DNA from: DASRFA01 sp035651755
GTDB taxonomy: Bacteria > Desulfobacterota > Binatia > UBA12015
DNA length: 64,000 bases
Reading direction: 5' to 3'
NCBI GenBank assembly: GCA_035651755.1
Contig: DASRFA010000061.1
Location: forward strand, 1-64,000
The notes below the pieces were generated by a model. The model was not told the DNA's origin. It made no database searches and was given only the letters and a program-made list of their open reading frames with translations. Position 1 is the stretch's first letter, and the number at the start of each line of letters is the position of its first letter. A program made the translations under genes and the position numbers. Below are positions 32,147 to 41,612 of this stretch, in pieces.

Positions 32147-33136
32147 TCACGGCACCGGGACGCCGTCGAAGACGCGGCTCACGACGTCCTCGCTCCGCAC
32201 GTTCTCGGCGTCCGCCTCGTACGTCACGATGACGCGGTGGCGCAGCACGTCCATGCCGATCGTCTTCACGTCCTGCGGGGTCACGTAGCCGCGGCCCTGC
32301 AGGAACGCCCACGCCTTCGCGGCCATCGTCAAGTAGATCGTCGCGCGCGGTGACGCGCCGTAGCGGATGAAGGGAGCGAGGTCGAGGTCGAACGCCTGCG
32401 GCTCGCGCGTCGCCCACACGAGATCGACGATGTAGTCCTTCACCTTGTCGTCGACGTAGATCGCGTCCGCGACCTCGCGCGCCCGCAGCACGTGCTCCGG
32501 ATCGAGGACGGCCTGGATCGCGGGGAGCGGCGCGGACGTCGCCATGAGGTCGAGCACGGCGCGCTCCTCCGCCTTGCTCGGGTAGGCGACGACGACCTTC
32601 AGCATGAAGCGGTCGACCTGCGCTTCGGGCAGCGGGTAGGTCCCCTCCTGCTCGATCGGGTTCTGCGTCGCCATCACGAGGAACGGCTCCGGCAGGGCGA
32701 AGCTGTGCTCGCCGATCGTCACCTGCCGCTCCTGCATCGCCTCGAGCAGCGCGGACTGGACCTTGGCGGGCGCTCGGTTGATCTCGTCGGCGAGGACCAG
32801 GTTCGCGAAGATGGGGCCGTGCTTGGTCACGAAGCCGCCGTCGCGGGGGTTGTAGACGAGCGTCCCGACGATGTCGGCGGGCAGCATGTCGGGGGTGAAC
32901 TGGAGGCGCTGGAAGCGCGCGCGCGTGGCGGCCGCGAGCGTCTTCAGGGTGAGCGTCTTCGCGAGCCCGGGCACGCCCTCGAGGAGCACGTGCCCGTTCG
33001 CGAGGAGCGCGACCAGGAGGCGGTCGACGAGGGCCTTCTGGCCGACGATGACGCGCCCGATCTCGCGTTGCAGCGGCTCGACCCACGCGGATGCGCCGCG
33101 CACCGCGTCGGTGACCGCCTGGATGCTGCTCTGCAT
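32147..33136 (-). CDS. MoxR-family AAA+ ATPase
   Basis: About 329 residues. Walker A is LLEGVPGLAKTL, Walker B is VLADEINRAPAK, with sensor 1 in MATQNPIEQEG and the MoxR box LPEAQVDRFMLKV; the lid domain contains GASPRATIYLTMAAKAWAF. First gene of the Bat operon as drawn here. MoxR AAA+ proteins act as chaperones that load metal ions or remodel VWA-domain partners. Only its promoter could serve the whole set, since downstream gaps are nil or short. Confidence 0.95.
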   Translation of the reverse strand: MQSSIQAVTDAVRGASAWVEPLQREIGRVIVGQKALVDRLLVALLANGHVLLEGVPGLAKTLTLKTLAAATRARFQRLQFTPDMLPADIVGTLVYNPRDGGFVTKHGPIFANLVLADEINRAPAKVQSALLEAMQERQVTIGEHSFALPEPFLVMATQNPIEQEGTYPLPEAQVDRFMLKVVVAYPSKAEERAVLDLMATSAPLPAIQAVLDPEHVLRAREVADAIYVDDKVKDYIVDLVWATREPQAFDLDLAPFIRYGASPRATIYLTMAAKAWAFLQGRGYVTPQDVKTIGMDVLRHRVIVTYEADAENVRSEDVVSRVFDGVPVP

Positions 33137-33204
33137 GGCGAGTCCCAGCGATGCCGGCGGCTCGGGAGGTTGTCAAACTCGCGCCGGCGCATGCCGGCGC
33201 CGCG

Positions 33205-34263
33205 TCAGGGGCTGCCCTGCGACCGGCTGTAGCGGGCGGTGTGCCCGTCGCCGCCGAGCGCGAGCGGCACCGTGTCGGTGTAGGTCTCGCCGCCGGCGAA
33301 GAGCGTCAGCGTGAGCTCGCTCGCGGCAGCGAGCGGGACGTCGAGGTGGGCCGCGCGCACGCGGAGGCGCGCGTTGTTGCGCTGGGTCGCGCCCGTCGGT
33401 CGCAGCGTGACCTCGAGGAGCTGGATGCGTGCGAGCGCGAGCGCGACGCGGCTCGCGGGACGGCAGGTGCGCGTCCGGAACGGATCGCCCGACGGGTTCG
33501 TGCAGCGGAGCTCCGCGGCCGAAAACGAGACGTCGAACAGCACCAGCCCGCCCGCCGCTTCGGCGCGCACGCGGATGCCGTCCGAGACGTCGACGCTCGG
33601 CGGCGCGGGGTCGATGCGCGTCCGCCATCCCGTGCGCGCGAGGTCGGCCGTCGCGCGCACGCGGTCGGTGCGCGGGCGGCCGGCGCGGATGTCGGCCTCC
33701 CGGATCGCCGCGGACCCGACCGCGGTGTAGACGTCCGCCGAGAGCGGCGGATAGGTCGCGGCGTCGCTGGAGGCGAGGTCGACGCGATTCTGGACGCGCG
33801 TTCCGGGTGGAACGTCGTCGTTGACGCGCGCGACGAGCCAGACGTCGCGGCAGCGCGGCACGCCCGGCCGGTCGCACGGATCGACTCCGCCCAGGTCGAT
33901 CCGGACCTGGTCGCCGACGACGGTCGCCGGCACCTCGGCCCAGTCGGGCTCGCGATGCGCGATCACGAAGGTCGTGCCGGGCGGAAGCGTGTCGGTCAGG
34001 ACCACGCCGGGCGCGACGCTCGCCGTGAAGTTCTCGATCTCGATCTCGTAGACGATCTCCTGGCCGGGCCGCACCGGATCGATGCGATCGTCGAGGTCGA
34101 CGTCGAGCGGGCCGTCGCGGTCCTTCGAGTCGGGCGGCGGGTCCTGCGCGAGCACCGTGGACGGCGAAGCCGGCGCGAGCAGCAGGGCCGCGACGGCGGC
34201 GGCGAGCCCGTACCTCCGCGCTCGTCGCGCGGCGCGCGGGCACCGTGTCGCGTTGCCGGTCAT
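33205..34263 (-). CDS. Secreted DUF11-type repeat-domain protein
   Basis: About 352 residues with a signal peptide (YGLAAAVAALLLAPASPSTVLA). The mature part begins VRPGQEIVYEIEIENFTA, then VLTDTLPPGTTFV, the pattern of the DUF11/conserved repeat domain, an Ig-like surface fold. Three more beta-rich stretches follow, with RCTNPSGDPFRTRTC as a Cys pair. There is no cell-wall anchor. It lies 68 bp upstream of moxR on the same strand and could be transcribed with the Bat genes, but there is no overlap. Confidence 0.75.
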   Translation of the reverse strand: MTGNATRCPRAARRARRYGLAAAVAALLLAPASPSTVLAQDPPPDSKDRDGPLDVDLDDRIDPVRPGQEIVYEIEIENFTASVAPGVVLTDTLPPGTTFVIAHREPDWAEVPATVVGDQVRIDLGGVDPCDRPGVPRCRDVWLVARVNDDVPPGTRVQNRVDLASSDAATYPPLSADVYTAVGSAAIREADIRAGRPRTDRVRATADLARTGWRTRIDPAPPSVDVSDGIRVRAEAAGGLVLFDVSFSAAELRCTNPSGDPFRTRTCRPASRVALALARIQLLEVTLRPTGATQRNNARLRVRAAHLDVPLAAASELTLTLFAGGETYTDTVPLALGGDGHTARYSRSQGSP

Positions 34264-34308
34264 GGAGCGCCTCCGGCGGCCGCAGGTGGCCGTGGAGACG
34301 TCGGGCTA

Positions 34309-35139
34309 TCACGCGCGTTTCGACGCGAGCAAGCCCAATTTCCGCGCGGACGGCGCGAGCGCGGCGACCTCCGCCTTGAGCGCGAGCGCGTTACGCACCG
34401 CCGCGCCCTCGGCGTCGTTGTCGAAGTAGACGTGCACGTCGCGGCCTTCGCTCGCCCAGCGCACCGCATCCTCGGCCCAGGCCCGGAGGAGGCGCCGGCT
34501 GTAGCTGGAGGCGTACTTCCGGGTGTGGCCGTGCAGGCGGACGTACACGAGGTCGCACGAGATGGCGCGCCAGAGCGGGAAGTCGGGGGCGTCGCTCATG
34601 CAAATCGCGACCCGTGCGCGCGCGAGGCGCGCCGACACGTCGTCGGTGAACCAGCTCGCGTGGCGGAACTCGATCGCGTGGCGGACGTCGGGCCAGCCGG
34701 CGAGAGCGCCGAGGAACGCGTCGAGCCGCGCCGGGTCGGCGCGGAGGTTCGAGGGCAGCTGCCAGACCGCGACGGCGAGCTTGTCGCCGAGCCCCGACGC
34801 CTGCGACCGCAGGAGACCGATCGAGCGCTCGACGCCGAGCAGGCGCTTGTAGTGCGTCACGAAGCGGTGGCCCTTCACGGCGAACGTGAAGTCGCGCGGC
34901 GTCTCGTCGCGCCAGCGCCGGTAGGTCTCCGGCTTGATCTGCGTGTAGAACGAGCCGTTGACCTCGAGCGCGTCGAACTGCGACGCCGCGTGCGCGAGCC
35001 AGCGCCGCTGCGGGACGCCGGCGTAGAGGTGGTCGCGCCACGACGGGTAGCTCCACCCGCTCGTGCCGACGAAAACCCGACCCGGATTCCGCCGCCGATC
35101 GCGGCGTCGAGCGGCTCTTCGAGGATGCGTGGCGCTCAC
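34309..35139 (-). CDS. DUF72 family protein (YecE-like)
   Basis: About 276 residues. The DUF72 TIM-barrel landmarks are FVGTSGWSYPSWRDHLYAG, FDALEVNGSFYTQIKPETYRRWRDETPRDFTFAVKGHRFVTH and VYFDNDAEGAAVRNALAL. The function is unknown for the family. No good ATG precedes VFVGTSG; GTG at 35139 gives a short Arg-rich leader and is the best visible start, but the true start could be later. It is divergent from the SDR gene. Confidence 0.85.
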   Translation of the reverse strand: MSATHPRRAARRRDRRRNPGRVFVGTSGWSYPSWRDHLYAGVPQRRWLAHAASQFDALEVNGSFYTQIKPETYRRWRDETPRDFTFAVKGHRFVTHYKRLLGVERSIGLLRSQASGLGDKLAVAVWQLPSNLRADPARLDAFLGALAGWPDVRHAIEFRHASWFTDDVSARLARARVAICMSDAPDFPLWRAISCDLVYVRLHGHTRKYASSYSRRLLRAWAEDAVRWASEGRDVHVYFDNDAEGAAVRNALALKAEVAALAPSARKLGLLASKRA

Positions 35140-35239
35140 TTCCCGATCGTGTGCGAAGCCGGCGCGGCAAGGAAGCCGGGCGGGCTTCTGCGGAGCGACG
35201 ATCTGCAGTACGACGGGTCGACGACGGAGGAGCGAGGAC

Positions 35240-36013
35240 ATGCGAACGATCGCGGTGACCGGGTCGGCATCGGGCATCGGGGCGGCGACGCGGCGACGGC
35301 TCGAGTCGTCGGGCGCGCGCGTGATCGGCGTCGACGTGCGCGACGCGGAGGTCACGGGCGATCTCTCGGCCGGCGCCGGCCGGTCGGCGGCGCTCGAGGG
35401 CGTCGCCCGGCTCGCCGACGGCCGGCTCGACGGCGTCGTCGCGTGCGCGGGGCTCGGGCCGCAGGTCGAAGACCGGCGAGCGATCGCGTCCGTCAACTAC
35501 TTCGGCGCGGTCGCGATGCTCGACGGCCTTCGCGGGCTGCTGGCGGCGGGGGTCGCGCCGGCAGCGGTCGCGATCTCGTCGAACTCGGCGACGATCTCGC
35601 CCGGCGCCGACGGCGCCATCGCCGCGGCGTGCCTGGCGGGCGACGAGCCGGAGGCGCGCCGCCTCGCCGCCGGCGACGTGCCCGGTGCGACCGTCTACGC
35701 CGCGAGCAAGCTCGCGCTCGCGCGCTGGATCCGAAGGTCGGCGGTGACGCCGGAGTGGGCGGGCGCCGGCATCCGCCTGAACGCGGTGGCACCCGGCGCG
35801 ACGCTGACGCCGCTCCTCCAGGCGGGGCTCGACGACGAGCGCCTCGGCGGCGCGATCCGGGGCCTGCCGATCCCCCTCGGCGGCTTCGGGCGCCCCGACC
35901 AGCTCGCGGCCGCCGTCGCGTTCCTCCTGAGTGACGATGCGTCGTTCTGCTGCGGCTCGATCTTCTTCGTGGACGGGGGGAGCGACGCGCTCCTTCGCTC
36001 CGAACGCTTCTGA
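35240..36013 (+). CDS. Short-chain dehydrogenase/reductase (SDR), hydroxysteroid dehydrogenase-like
   Basis: About 257 residues. The Rossmann motif is AVTGSASGIGAATRRRLESSG, the D-binding segment GVDVRDAEVTGDL, and the active site AISSNSA with YAASKLALARW (Tyr-x-x-x-Lys); the end SIFFVDGGSDAL is typical. The compact fold with GVVACAGLGP recalls bacterial 3-alpha-hydroxysteroid dehydrogenases, but the substrate is uncertain. It opens a plus-strand series that goes on to TetR, GST and the acyl-CoA carboxylase genes. Confidence 0.88.
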   Translation: MRTIAVTGSASGIGAATRRRLESSGARVIGVDVRDAEVTGDLSAGAGRSAALEGVARLADGRLDGVVACAGLGPQVEDRRAIASVNYFGAVAMLDGLRGLLAAGVAPAAVAISSNSATISPGADGAIAAACLAGDEPEARRLAAGDVPGATVYAASKLALARWIRRSAVTPEWAGAGIRLNAVAPGATLTPLLQAGLDDERLGGAIRGLPIPLGGFGRPDQLAAAVAFLLSDDASFCCGSIFFVDGGSDALLRSERF

Positions 36014-36093
36014 GGCCCCGCCCGCGCCGGGCGCGAGGCCGCCCGGCGCACCCGGGCCGCGGCCGCGGCGGCTTCTGCGAGCCGCCTTGAGCT

Positions 36094-36108
36094 TGCACCG
36101 TCAGTGCA
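36094..36108. promoter_or_regulatory. Inverted repeat just upstream of the TetR gene
   Basis: TGCACCGTCAGTGCA has 5-bp arms around a 5-bp centre, ending 13 bp before the ATG at 36122. Its position suggests an autoregulatory operator for that TetR-family protein. Five-bp arms can occur by chance, so support is modest. Confidence 0.4.
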
Positions 36109-36121
36109 TTAACAGCCCGCC

Positions 36122-36727
36122 ATGCCCGGCGAGGCCGCAGTCCGGATCGACGGCCGGCTCGCGCGCAGCGAGCGCTCGCGGCGCGCGGTCGTGGACGCGA
36201 TGCTCGACCTGATCGAGTCGGGCGACGAGAGGCCGACGGCCGCGCGCATCGCCGAGCGCGCCGGCGTGTCGCTGCGGTCGGTCTTCCAGCACTTCGAGAA
36301 CCTGGAGGTCCTGCTCGCGACCGCGGCCGACCGCCAGTTCGCGCGGCTCCGGCCGCTCTTGAAGCCGATCGACCTCGACGGGACGCGCGCCGACCGGCTG
36401 CGCATCTTCGCGGCCCGGCGCGCGCGGCTCCTCGAGTCCCTCGCGCCGGTCCGGCGTGCGGCGCTTCGGGAGGAGGCGCGCTCGCCGGTGATCGCGCACC
36501 GGTTGCGGCGGTTCCGCGAGCTCGGGCGGCTCGAGGTCGAGCGCGTCTTCGCGCGCGAGCTCGCGGCGCTCGGCGAGGTCGACCGCCGGGACGCCGTGTC
36601 GTCGCTCGCGGCCGCGGCGAGCTTCTCGACATGGGACGAGCTCCGGCGGCACCAGGAGCTCTCGCCGGCGCGCGCGCGCCGCGTTCTCGCGCGCATGCTC
36701 GATCGCCTCGTCCCGGGCGGGCCGTGA
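36122..36727 (+). CDS. TetR family transcriptional regulator
   Basis: About 201 residues. The N-terminal HTH is RRAVVDAMLDLIESGDERPTAARIAERAGVSLRSVFQHFENLEVLL, a typical TetR DNA-binding domain; the C-terminal domain is all-alpha. It lies between the SDR and the GST/carboxylase genes on the same strand and probably regulates this catabolic set, as AtuR or LiuR-type regulators do elsewhere. Confidence 0.87.
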   Translation: MPGEAAVRIDGRLARSERSRRAVVDAMLDLIESGDERPTAARIAERAGVSLRSVFQHFENLEVLLATAADRQFARLRPLLKPIDLDGTRADRLRIFAARRARLLESLAPVRRAALREEARSPVIAHRLRRFRELGRLEVERVFARELAALGEVDRRDAVSSLAAAASFSTWDELRRHQELSPARARRVLARMLDRLVPGGP

Positions 36728-36748
36728 ACAGGGCGGCGCGGAGGAAGC

Positions 36749-37756
36749 ATGGCTGACGGCGACCGGCCGGAATACCGCATCTTCGGGATGGAGCTGTCCC
36801 CGTACTCGCGGAAGGTGCTGTCGTACTTCCGCTACAAGGGCATCCCGCACCGCTGGATCCTTCGCGACGCGACCCAGCAGGCGGAGTTCCAGCGTTACGC
36901 GAAGCTGTCGCTCGTCCCGCTGGTCGTCACGCCGGAAGGCGAGGGCATCCAGGACTCGACGCCCATCCTCGAGCGCTTCGAGGCGCTCTTCCCGGAGCCG
37001 TCGATCCATCCGCCCGATCCCGCGCTCGCCTTCCTGTCGGCGCTCCTCGAGGAGTACGGCGACGAGTGGGGCAACAAGCCGATGTTCCACTACCGCTGGA
37101 CCTACGAGCCCGACCAGCGGAGCGCCGCCGAGCGCATCGCGCGCGACATGATGCCCGGGCTCGACGCCGCGTCGCTCGCGACCGCGGCCGATGCGGTGCG
37201 CACCCGGATGGTGCCGCGGCTCTCGTTCGTCGGCTCGACGCCCGCGACGGCCCCGATCATCGAGGAGTCGTTCGTGCGAGAGATCGCGCTCCTCGACGCG
37301 CACCTCGCGCGCCGGCCGTACCTCTTCGGCGGCCGCCCCGCGTTCGCGGATTTCGGCGTCGCGCCGCAGATCCACCAGGCGGCGACCGATCCGACCCCGG
37401 GCGCGATCGTGCGCGAGCGCGCGCCGCGCGTCGCCGCGTGGATCGAGCGCATGCAGTCGCCGCGCGCCGAGGGTCCCTTCGAGGCCTGGTCCGCGCTCGC
37501 GCCGACGCTCGAGCCGCTCCTGCGAGACGAGGTCGGGGGGACATTCCTGCCGTGGTCGGCTGCGAACGCGGCGGCGCTGGCGGCCGGCGAGAAGCGCTTC
37601 CGGGTCGAGCTCGGCGGGCGGCCGTTCGAGCAGGAGACGCAGAAGTACCACGCCCGGTCGCTGGCGGCGCTCCGCGCCCGCTACGCCGCGGTCGCGGACC
37701 GGTCCGCGCTCGACCCGATCCTCGCGCGCACCGGCTGCCTGCCGTTCCTCGCCTGA
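36749..37756 (+). CDS. Glutathione S-transferase-like protein, long form
   Basis: About 335 residues, longer than a usual GST (about 210). The N-terminal thioredoxin-like domain is IFGMELSPYSRKVLSYFRYKGIPHRWI, with SLVPLVVTPEGEGIQDSTPILERFE supplying the cis-Pro and Ser-x-x-I region. The C-terminal alpha domain has RPYLFGGRPAFADFGVAPQIHQ, and another 90 residues follow. Ser/Tyr in SPYS could activate the thiol. It is 21 bp after the TetR gene and 103 bp before the carboxyltransferase, so its place in the pathway is suggestive but unproven. Confidence 0.8.
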   Translation: MADGDRPEYRIFGMELSPYSRKVLSYFRYKGIPHRWILRDATQQAEFQRYAKLSLVPLVVTPEGEGIQDSTPILERFEALFPEPSIHPPDPALAFLSALLEEYGDEWGNKPMFHYRWTYEPDQRSAAERIARDMMPGLDAASLATAADAVRTRMVPRLSFVGSTPATAPIIEESFVREIALLDAHLARRPYLFGGRPAFADFGVAPQIHQAATDPTPGAIVRERAPRVAAWIERMQSPRAEGPFEAWSALAPTLEPLLRDEVGGTFLPWSAANAAALAAGEKRFRVELGGRPFEQETQKYHARSLAALRARYAAVADRSALDPILARTGCLPFLA

Positions 37757-37859
37757 TCGGCTCCCCCGGCCGGGTACCGGCTCGGCGAGTAGTCAGGCAC
37801 GGCGCGTCCGGCTAGTACAAGGGCGCCATGCAGCCAGGCCCCCAGCCGCGGCGGCGCGC

Positions 37860-39458
37860 ATGACCGTCCTCTGCTCGCGCGTCGATCGCACGGCCGCGCA
37901 GTTCCGCGAGAACCGCGAAGGCATGCTCGCGAAGCTGGCGGAGCTCGACCGGCACGTGGCGGCGGCGCGCGCCGGCGGCGGCGAGCGGTACGTCGCGCGC
38001 CACCGCGCGCGCGGCAAGCTGCTTCCGCGCGAGCGCGTCGAGCACCTGCTCGACCGCGACGCGCCCTTCCTCGAGCTGTCGCCGCTCGCTGCCGTCGGGA
38101 CCGAGTACGCCGTCGGCGCGAGCGTCGTGACCGGGGTCGGCGTCGTGGAGGGCGTCGAGTGCATGGTGATCGCGCACGACCCGACCGTGCGGGGCGGCGC
38201 GACGAACCCGTACACGCTCCGGAAGGCGCTTCGCGCCATGGACATCGCGCGCGAGAACCGCCTGCCGGTCGTGAACCTCGTCGAATCGGGCGGCGCCGAC
38301 CTGCCGCGCCAGGCGGAGATCTTCGTTCCGGGCGGCGCGATGTTCCGGAACCTGACGCAATTGTCGGCGCTCCGCATCCCGACCATCGCGCTCGTGTTCG
38401 GGAACGCGACCGCGGGCGGGGCGTACCTCCCCGGCCTCTGCGACTGGGTCGTCATGGTGCGGAACCAGGCGAAGGTCTTCCTCGGCGGACCGCCGCTCGT
38501 CCGGATGGCGACCGGCGAGGTGTCGGGCGACGAGGAGCTCGGCGGCGCCGAGATGCACGCGCGCGTCTCGGGCGTGTCCGACTTCCTGGCGGAGGACGAG
38601 GTCGACGCGCTCCGCCTGGGGCGCGACATCGTCGCGCGGCTCAACTGGCGGAAGCTCGGCCCGGGCGCGACCGCGCCGGCCGATCCGCCTCTCCACGACG
38701 CCGAGGACCTCCTCGGCCTGGCGTCGATCGACCTCAAGCGCCCGATCGAGGTGCGCGAGGTGATCGCGCGCGTGGTCGACGGGTCGCGCTTCGACGAGTT
38801 CAAGCCGCTTTACGGCGCGAACCTCGTGACCGGCTGGGCTTCGATCCACGGGTTCCCGATCGGGATCCTCGCGAACAACGTCGGCGTCCTGTTCTCGGAG
38901 GAGTCGGAGAAGGCGGCGCAGTTCATCCAGCTCGCGAACAAGAGCGACACGCCGCTCGTCTTCCTCCAGAACACCACCGGCTACATGGTCGGGAAGGCGT
39001 ACGAGCAGCGCGGGATGATCAAGGACGGCTCGAAGATGATCAACGCCGTCTCGAACAGCGGCGTTCCGCACCTCACCCTCGTCCTCGGCGCCAGCTACGG
39101 CGCCGGCAACTACGGCATGTGCGGCCGCGCCTACGACCCGCGGTTCCTCTTCGCGTGGCCGAACGCGAAAACGGCCGTCATGGGACCGCAGCAGCTGGCC
39201 GGTGTGCTCTCGATCGTCGCGCGCCAGGCGGCCGAGGCAGCCGGCAAGCCCTTCGACGAGGAGCAGGACGCGGCGCTGCGGAAGATGGTGGAGGACCAGA
39301 TCGAGCGCGAGTCGCTCGCGCCGTTCAACACCGCGCTCCTCTACGACGACGGCATCATCGACCCGCGCGACAGCCGGACGGTCCTCGGCCTCGCGCTCTC
39401 CGCCTGCCATTCCGCGCCGGTGCGCGGCAGCGACGCCTTCGGCGTCTTCCGCATGTGA
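37860..39458 (+). CDS. Acyl-CoA carboxylase, carboxyltransferase (beta) subunit
   Basis: About 532 residues. Typical of the methylcrotonyl/geranyl-CoA carboxylase beta subunit: ARGKLLPRERVEHLLD at the front, ATAGGAYLPGLCDWVVMVRNQ with KVFLGGPPLVRMATGEV and AEMHARVSGVSDFLAEDE in the centre, and LGASYGAGNYGMCGRAYDPRF plus MGPQQLAGVL in the C-terminal half. It transfers CO2 from biotin to an acyl-CoA. Sequence alone does not separate methylcrotonyl from geranyl specificity. The alpha subunit follows 35 bp later. Confidence 0.92.
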   Translation: MTVLCSRVDRTAAQFRENREGMLAKLAELDRHVAAARAGGGERYVARHRARGKLLPRERVEHLLDRDAPFLELSPLAAVGTEYAVGASVVTGVGVVEGVECMVIAHDPTVRGGATNPYTLRKALRAMDIARENRLPVVNLVESGGADLPRQAEIFVPGGAMFRNLTQLSALRIPTIALVFGNATAGGAYLPGLCDWVVMVRNQAKVFLGGPPLVRMATGEVSGDEELGGAEMHARVSGVSDFLAEDEVDALRLGRDIVARLNWRKLGPGATAPADPPLHDAEDLLGLASIDLKRPIEVREVIARVVDGSRFDEFKPLYGANLVTGWASIHGFPIGILANNVGVLFSEESEKAAQFIQLANKSDTPLVFLQNTTGYMVGKAYEQRGMIKDGSKMINAVSNSGVPHLTLVLGASYGAGNYGMCGRAYDPRFLFAWPNAKTAVMGPQQLAGVLSIVARQAAEAAGKPFDEEQDAALRKMVEDQIERESLAPFNTALLYDDGIIDPRDSRTVLGLALSACHSAPVRGSDAFGVFRM

Positions 39459-39493
39459 GGGCGCGCCGCGCGCGTCCGGGAGGCTCGAGCCGA

Positions 39494-41587
39494 GTGCCGA
39501 CACCGCCGTTCAAATCGATCCGGAAGCTGCTGGTCGCGAACCGCGGCGAGATCGCCCGCCGCGTGATGCGGACGTGCCGCGAGATGGGCATCGCGACCGC
39601 CGCCGTCTTCTCCGATCCGGACCGCGACGCCCCCTTCGTCAGCGAGGCCGACGAGGCCGTGCGCCTGGGCGGCGCGTCGCCCGCCGAATCGTACCTCCGG
39701 GGCGACGCGATCGTCGCGGCCGCGCACCGGGTCGCCGCCGACGCCGTGCACCCGGGCTACGGCTTCCTGTCCGAGGACGCGGGCTTCGCGCGCGCGTGCG
39801 CAGAGGCGGGGCTCGTCTTCGTCGGGCCGCCCGCCGACGTGATCGCCGGGATGGGATCGAAGCTCGAGTCGAAGCGCCTCGCGCGCGCGGCCGGCATCCC
39901 GATCCTCGAGACCGTGCCGGTCGCCGGCGCGAGCGCGCGCGACCTCGCGGCCGCCGCCGCGAAGCTCCGGATGCCGGTCCTCGTGAAGGCGTCGGCCGGC
40001 GGCGGCGGGAAGGGCATGCGGATCGTACGGGATCCCGCCGACCTCGAGCGCGACGTCGCGGCCGCGCAGCGCGAGGCGAAGTCCGCGTTCGGCGACGACA
40101 CCGTCTTCCTCGAGCCGTATCTGGAGGGGGCACGCCACGTCGAGATCCAGATCTTCGGCGACGCGCACGGCACCGTCGTGCACCTCTTCGAGCGCGAGTG
40201 CTCCATCCAGCGCCGCCACCAGAAGATCGTCGAGGAGACGCCGTCGCCGGCGGTCGGCGGCGAGCTGCGCGAGCGCATGGGCGCCGCCGCCGTCGCGCTC
40301 GGGAAGGCGATCGGGTACGTCGGCGCCGGCACGGTCGAGTTCCTGCTCGCGGCCGACGGGTCGTTCTCCTTCCTCGAGGTGAACACGCGCCTCCAGGTCG
40401 AGCATCCCGTGACCGAGTGCTTGACGGGGCTCGACCTCGTGCGCCTCCAGATCGAGGTCGCGGAGGGCCGCCCGCTGCCGGCGGCCGCGCTCGCGCCGCC
40501 GCGCTCGGGGCACGCGATCGAGGCGCGCGTCTACGCCGAGGACCCGGAGCAGGGGTTCCTCCCGATGACCGGGACGCTCCACCGCTTCCGGTTCCCGGGC
40601 GGCCCCGGGCTCCGTATCGATTCCGGCTTCGAGGACGGGTCGGTCGTGAGCGTCCACTACGACCCGATGCTCGCCAAGGTCGTCGCGCACGCGCCCGAGC
40701 GCGCCGAGGCGGCGCGCCGGCTCGCGAGCGCGCTCGCCGCGATGCGCGTGCACGGCGTGCGCACGAACCGCGACCTCCTGGTCGGGATCCTCTCGCACGC
40801 GGAGTTCCTCGCCGGCGCGACCGACACGCACTTCCTCCTCCGGAATTCGCCGGAATCGATCGTCGCCGGCGTGCGCGAGCGCGCGCGCAGCGCGGGCTCG
40901 GCGACGGGCAGGGTGGGGCCGGCGGCCGACGCCGCCGCCGAGGCGATCCACGCCGCCGCCGCCGCGCTCGCGGCGCAGGCCGAGCGCCGCGCGAACGCGC
41001 CGACGCTGCGCTCGCTGCCCTCGGGATGGCGGAACGTGCCGTCGTCGCTCCAGGAGTCGGCGTGGGAGCTCAAGCTCGCCGGCGGAGCGACCCGCCGGAT
41101 CGACGTCGGCTACCGCTTCCGGCGCGACGGTCTCGACCTCCGGCTCGACGGCGCGGACGTCGCCGACGTGCGCCTCGGGCGCTGCACGCCCGAGAGCGTC
41201 GAGCTCGAGATGGCCGGCGTCCTCCGCCGCTTCGACGTGCACCGGGTCGGGGCGCTCGCGTTCGTCGACGGTCCGCTCGGCGCGACCGAGCTCGCCGAGG
41301 TCGATCGCTTCCCGTCGCACCACGCGGCGGTCGCCGCCGGGTCGCTGCTCGCGCCGATGCCCGGGAAGATCGTGCGGGTGAACGTGCGCGAGGGCGACCG
41401 CGTCGAGGACGGCGACGAGCTGGTCGTGCTCGAGGCGATGAAGATGGAGCACCGGGTCCTCGCTCCGCAGGCGGGGACGGTCGCCGAGGTCCGCGTCCGG
41501 CCCGGCGACGCGGTGGACGCGGGGGCGGTGCTGGTCGTGATCGCCGATCCGGCGGGCGAGGGGACGAGCCCGCCGGCGGACGCGTGA
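39494..41587 (+). CDS. Acyl-CoA carboxylase, biotin carboxylase plus biotin carrier (alpha) subunit
   Basis: About 697 residues. Biotin carboxylase: KLLVANRGEIARRVMRTCREMGI, VHPGYGFLSEDAGFA, the ATP-grasp KASAGGGGKGMRIV, ERECSIQRRHQKIVEE, FLEVNTRLQVEHPVTE. A linker of about 100 residues follows, then the carrier domain with the biotinylated Lys in EAMKMEHRVLAPQ. Start GTG 39494. With the beta subunit it forms an MCC/GCC-type carboxylase; the sequence alone does not set specificity. Confidence 0.93.
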   Translation: MPTPPFKSIRKLLVANRGEIARRVMRTCREMGIATAAVFSDPDRDAPFVSEADEAVRLGGASPAESYLRGDAIVAAAHRVAADAVHPGYGFLSEDAGFARACAEAGLVFVGPPADVIAGMGSKLESKRLARAAGIPILETVPVAGASARDLAAAAAKLRMPVLVKASAGGGGKGMRIVRDPADLERDVAAAQREAKSAFGDDTVFLEPYLEGARHVEIQIFGDAHGTVVHLFERECSIQRRHQKIVEETPSPAVGGELRERMGAAAVALGKAIGYVGAGTVEFLLAADGSFSFLEVNTRLQVEHPVTECLTGLDLVRLQIEVAEGRPLPAAALAPPRSGHAIEARVYAEDPEQGFLPMTGTLHRFRFPGGPGLRIDSGFEDGSVVSVHYDPMLAKVVAHAPERAEAARRLASALAAMRVHGVRTNRDLLVGILSHAEFLAGATDTHFLLRNSPESIVAGVRERARSAGSATGRVGPAADAAAEAIHAAAAALAAQAERRANAPTLRSLPSGWRNVPSSLQESAWELKLAGGATRRIDVGYRFRRDGLDLRLDGADVADVRLGRCTPESVELEMAGVLRRFDVHRVGALAFVDGPLGATELAEVDRFPSHHAAVAAGSLLAPMPGKIVRVNVREGDRVEDGDELVVLEAMKMEHRVLAPQAGTVAEVRVRPGDAVDAGAVLVVIADPAGEGTSPPADA

Positions 41588-41612
41588 GCCGGCAGGCCAG
41601 GAAGGAAGCGCG

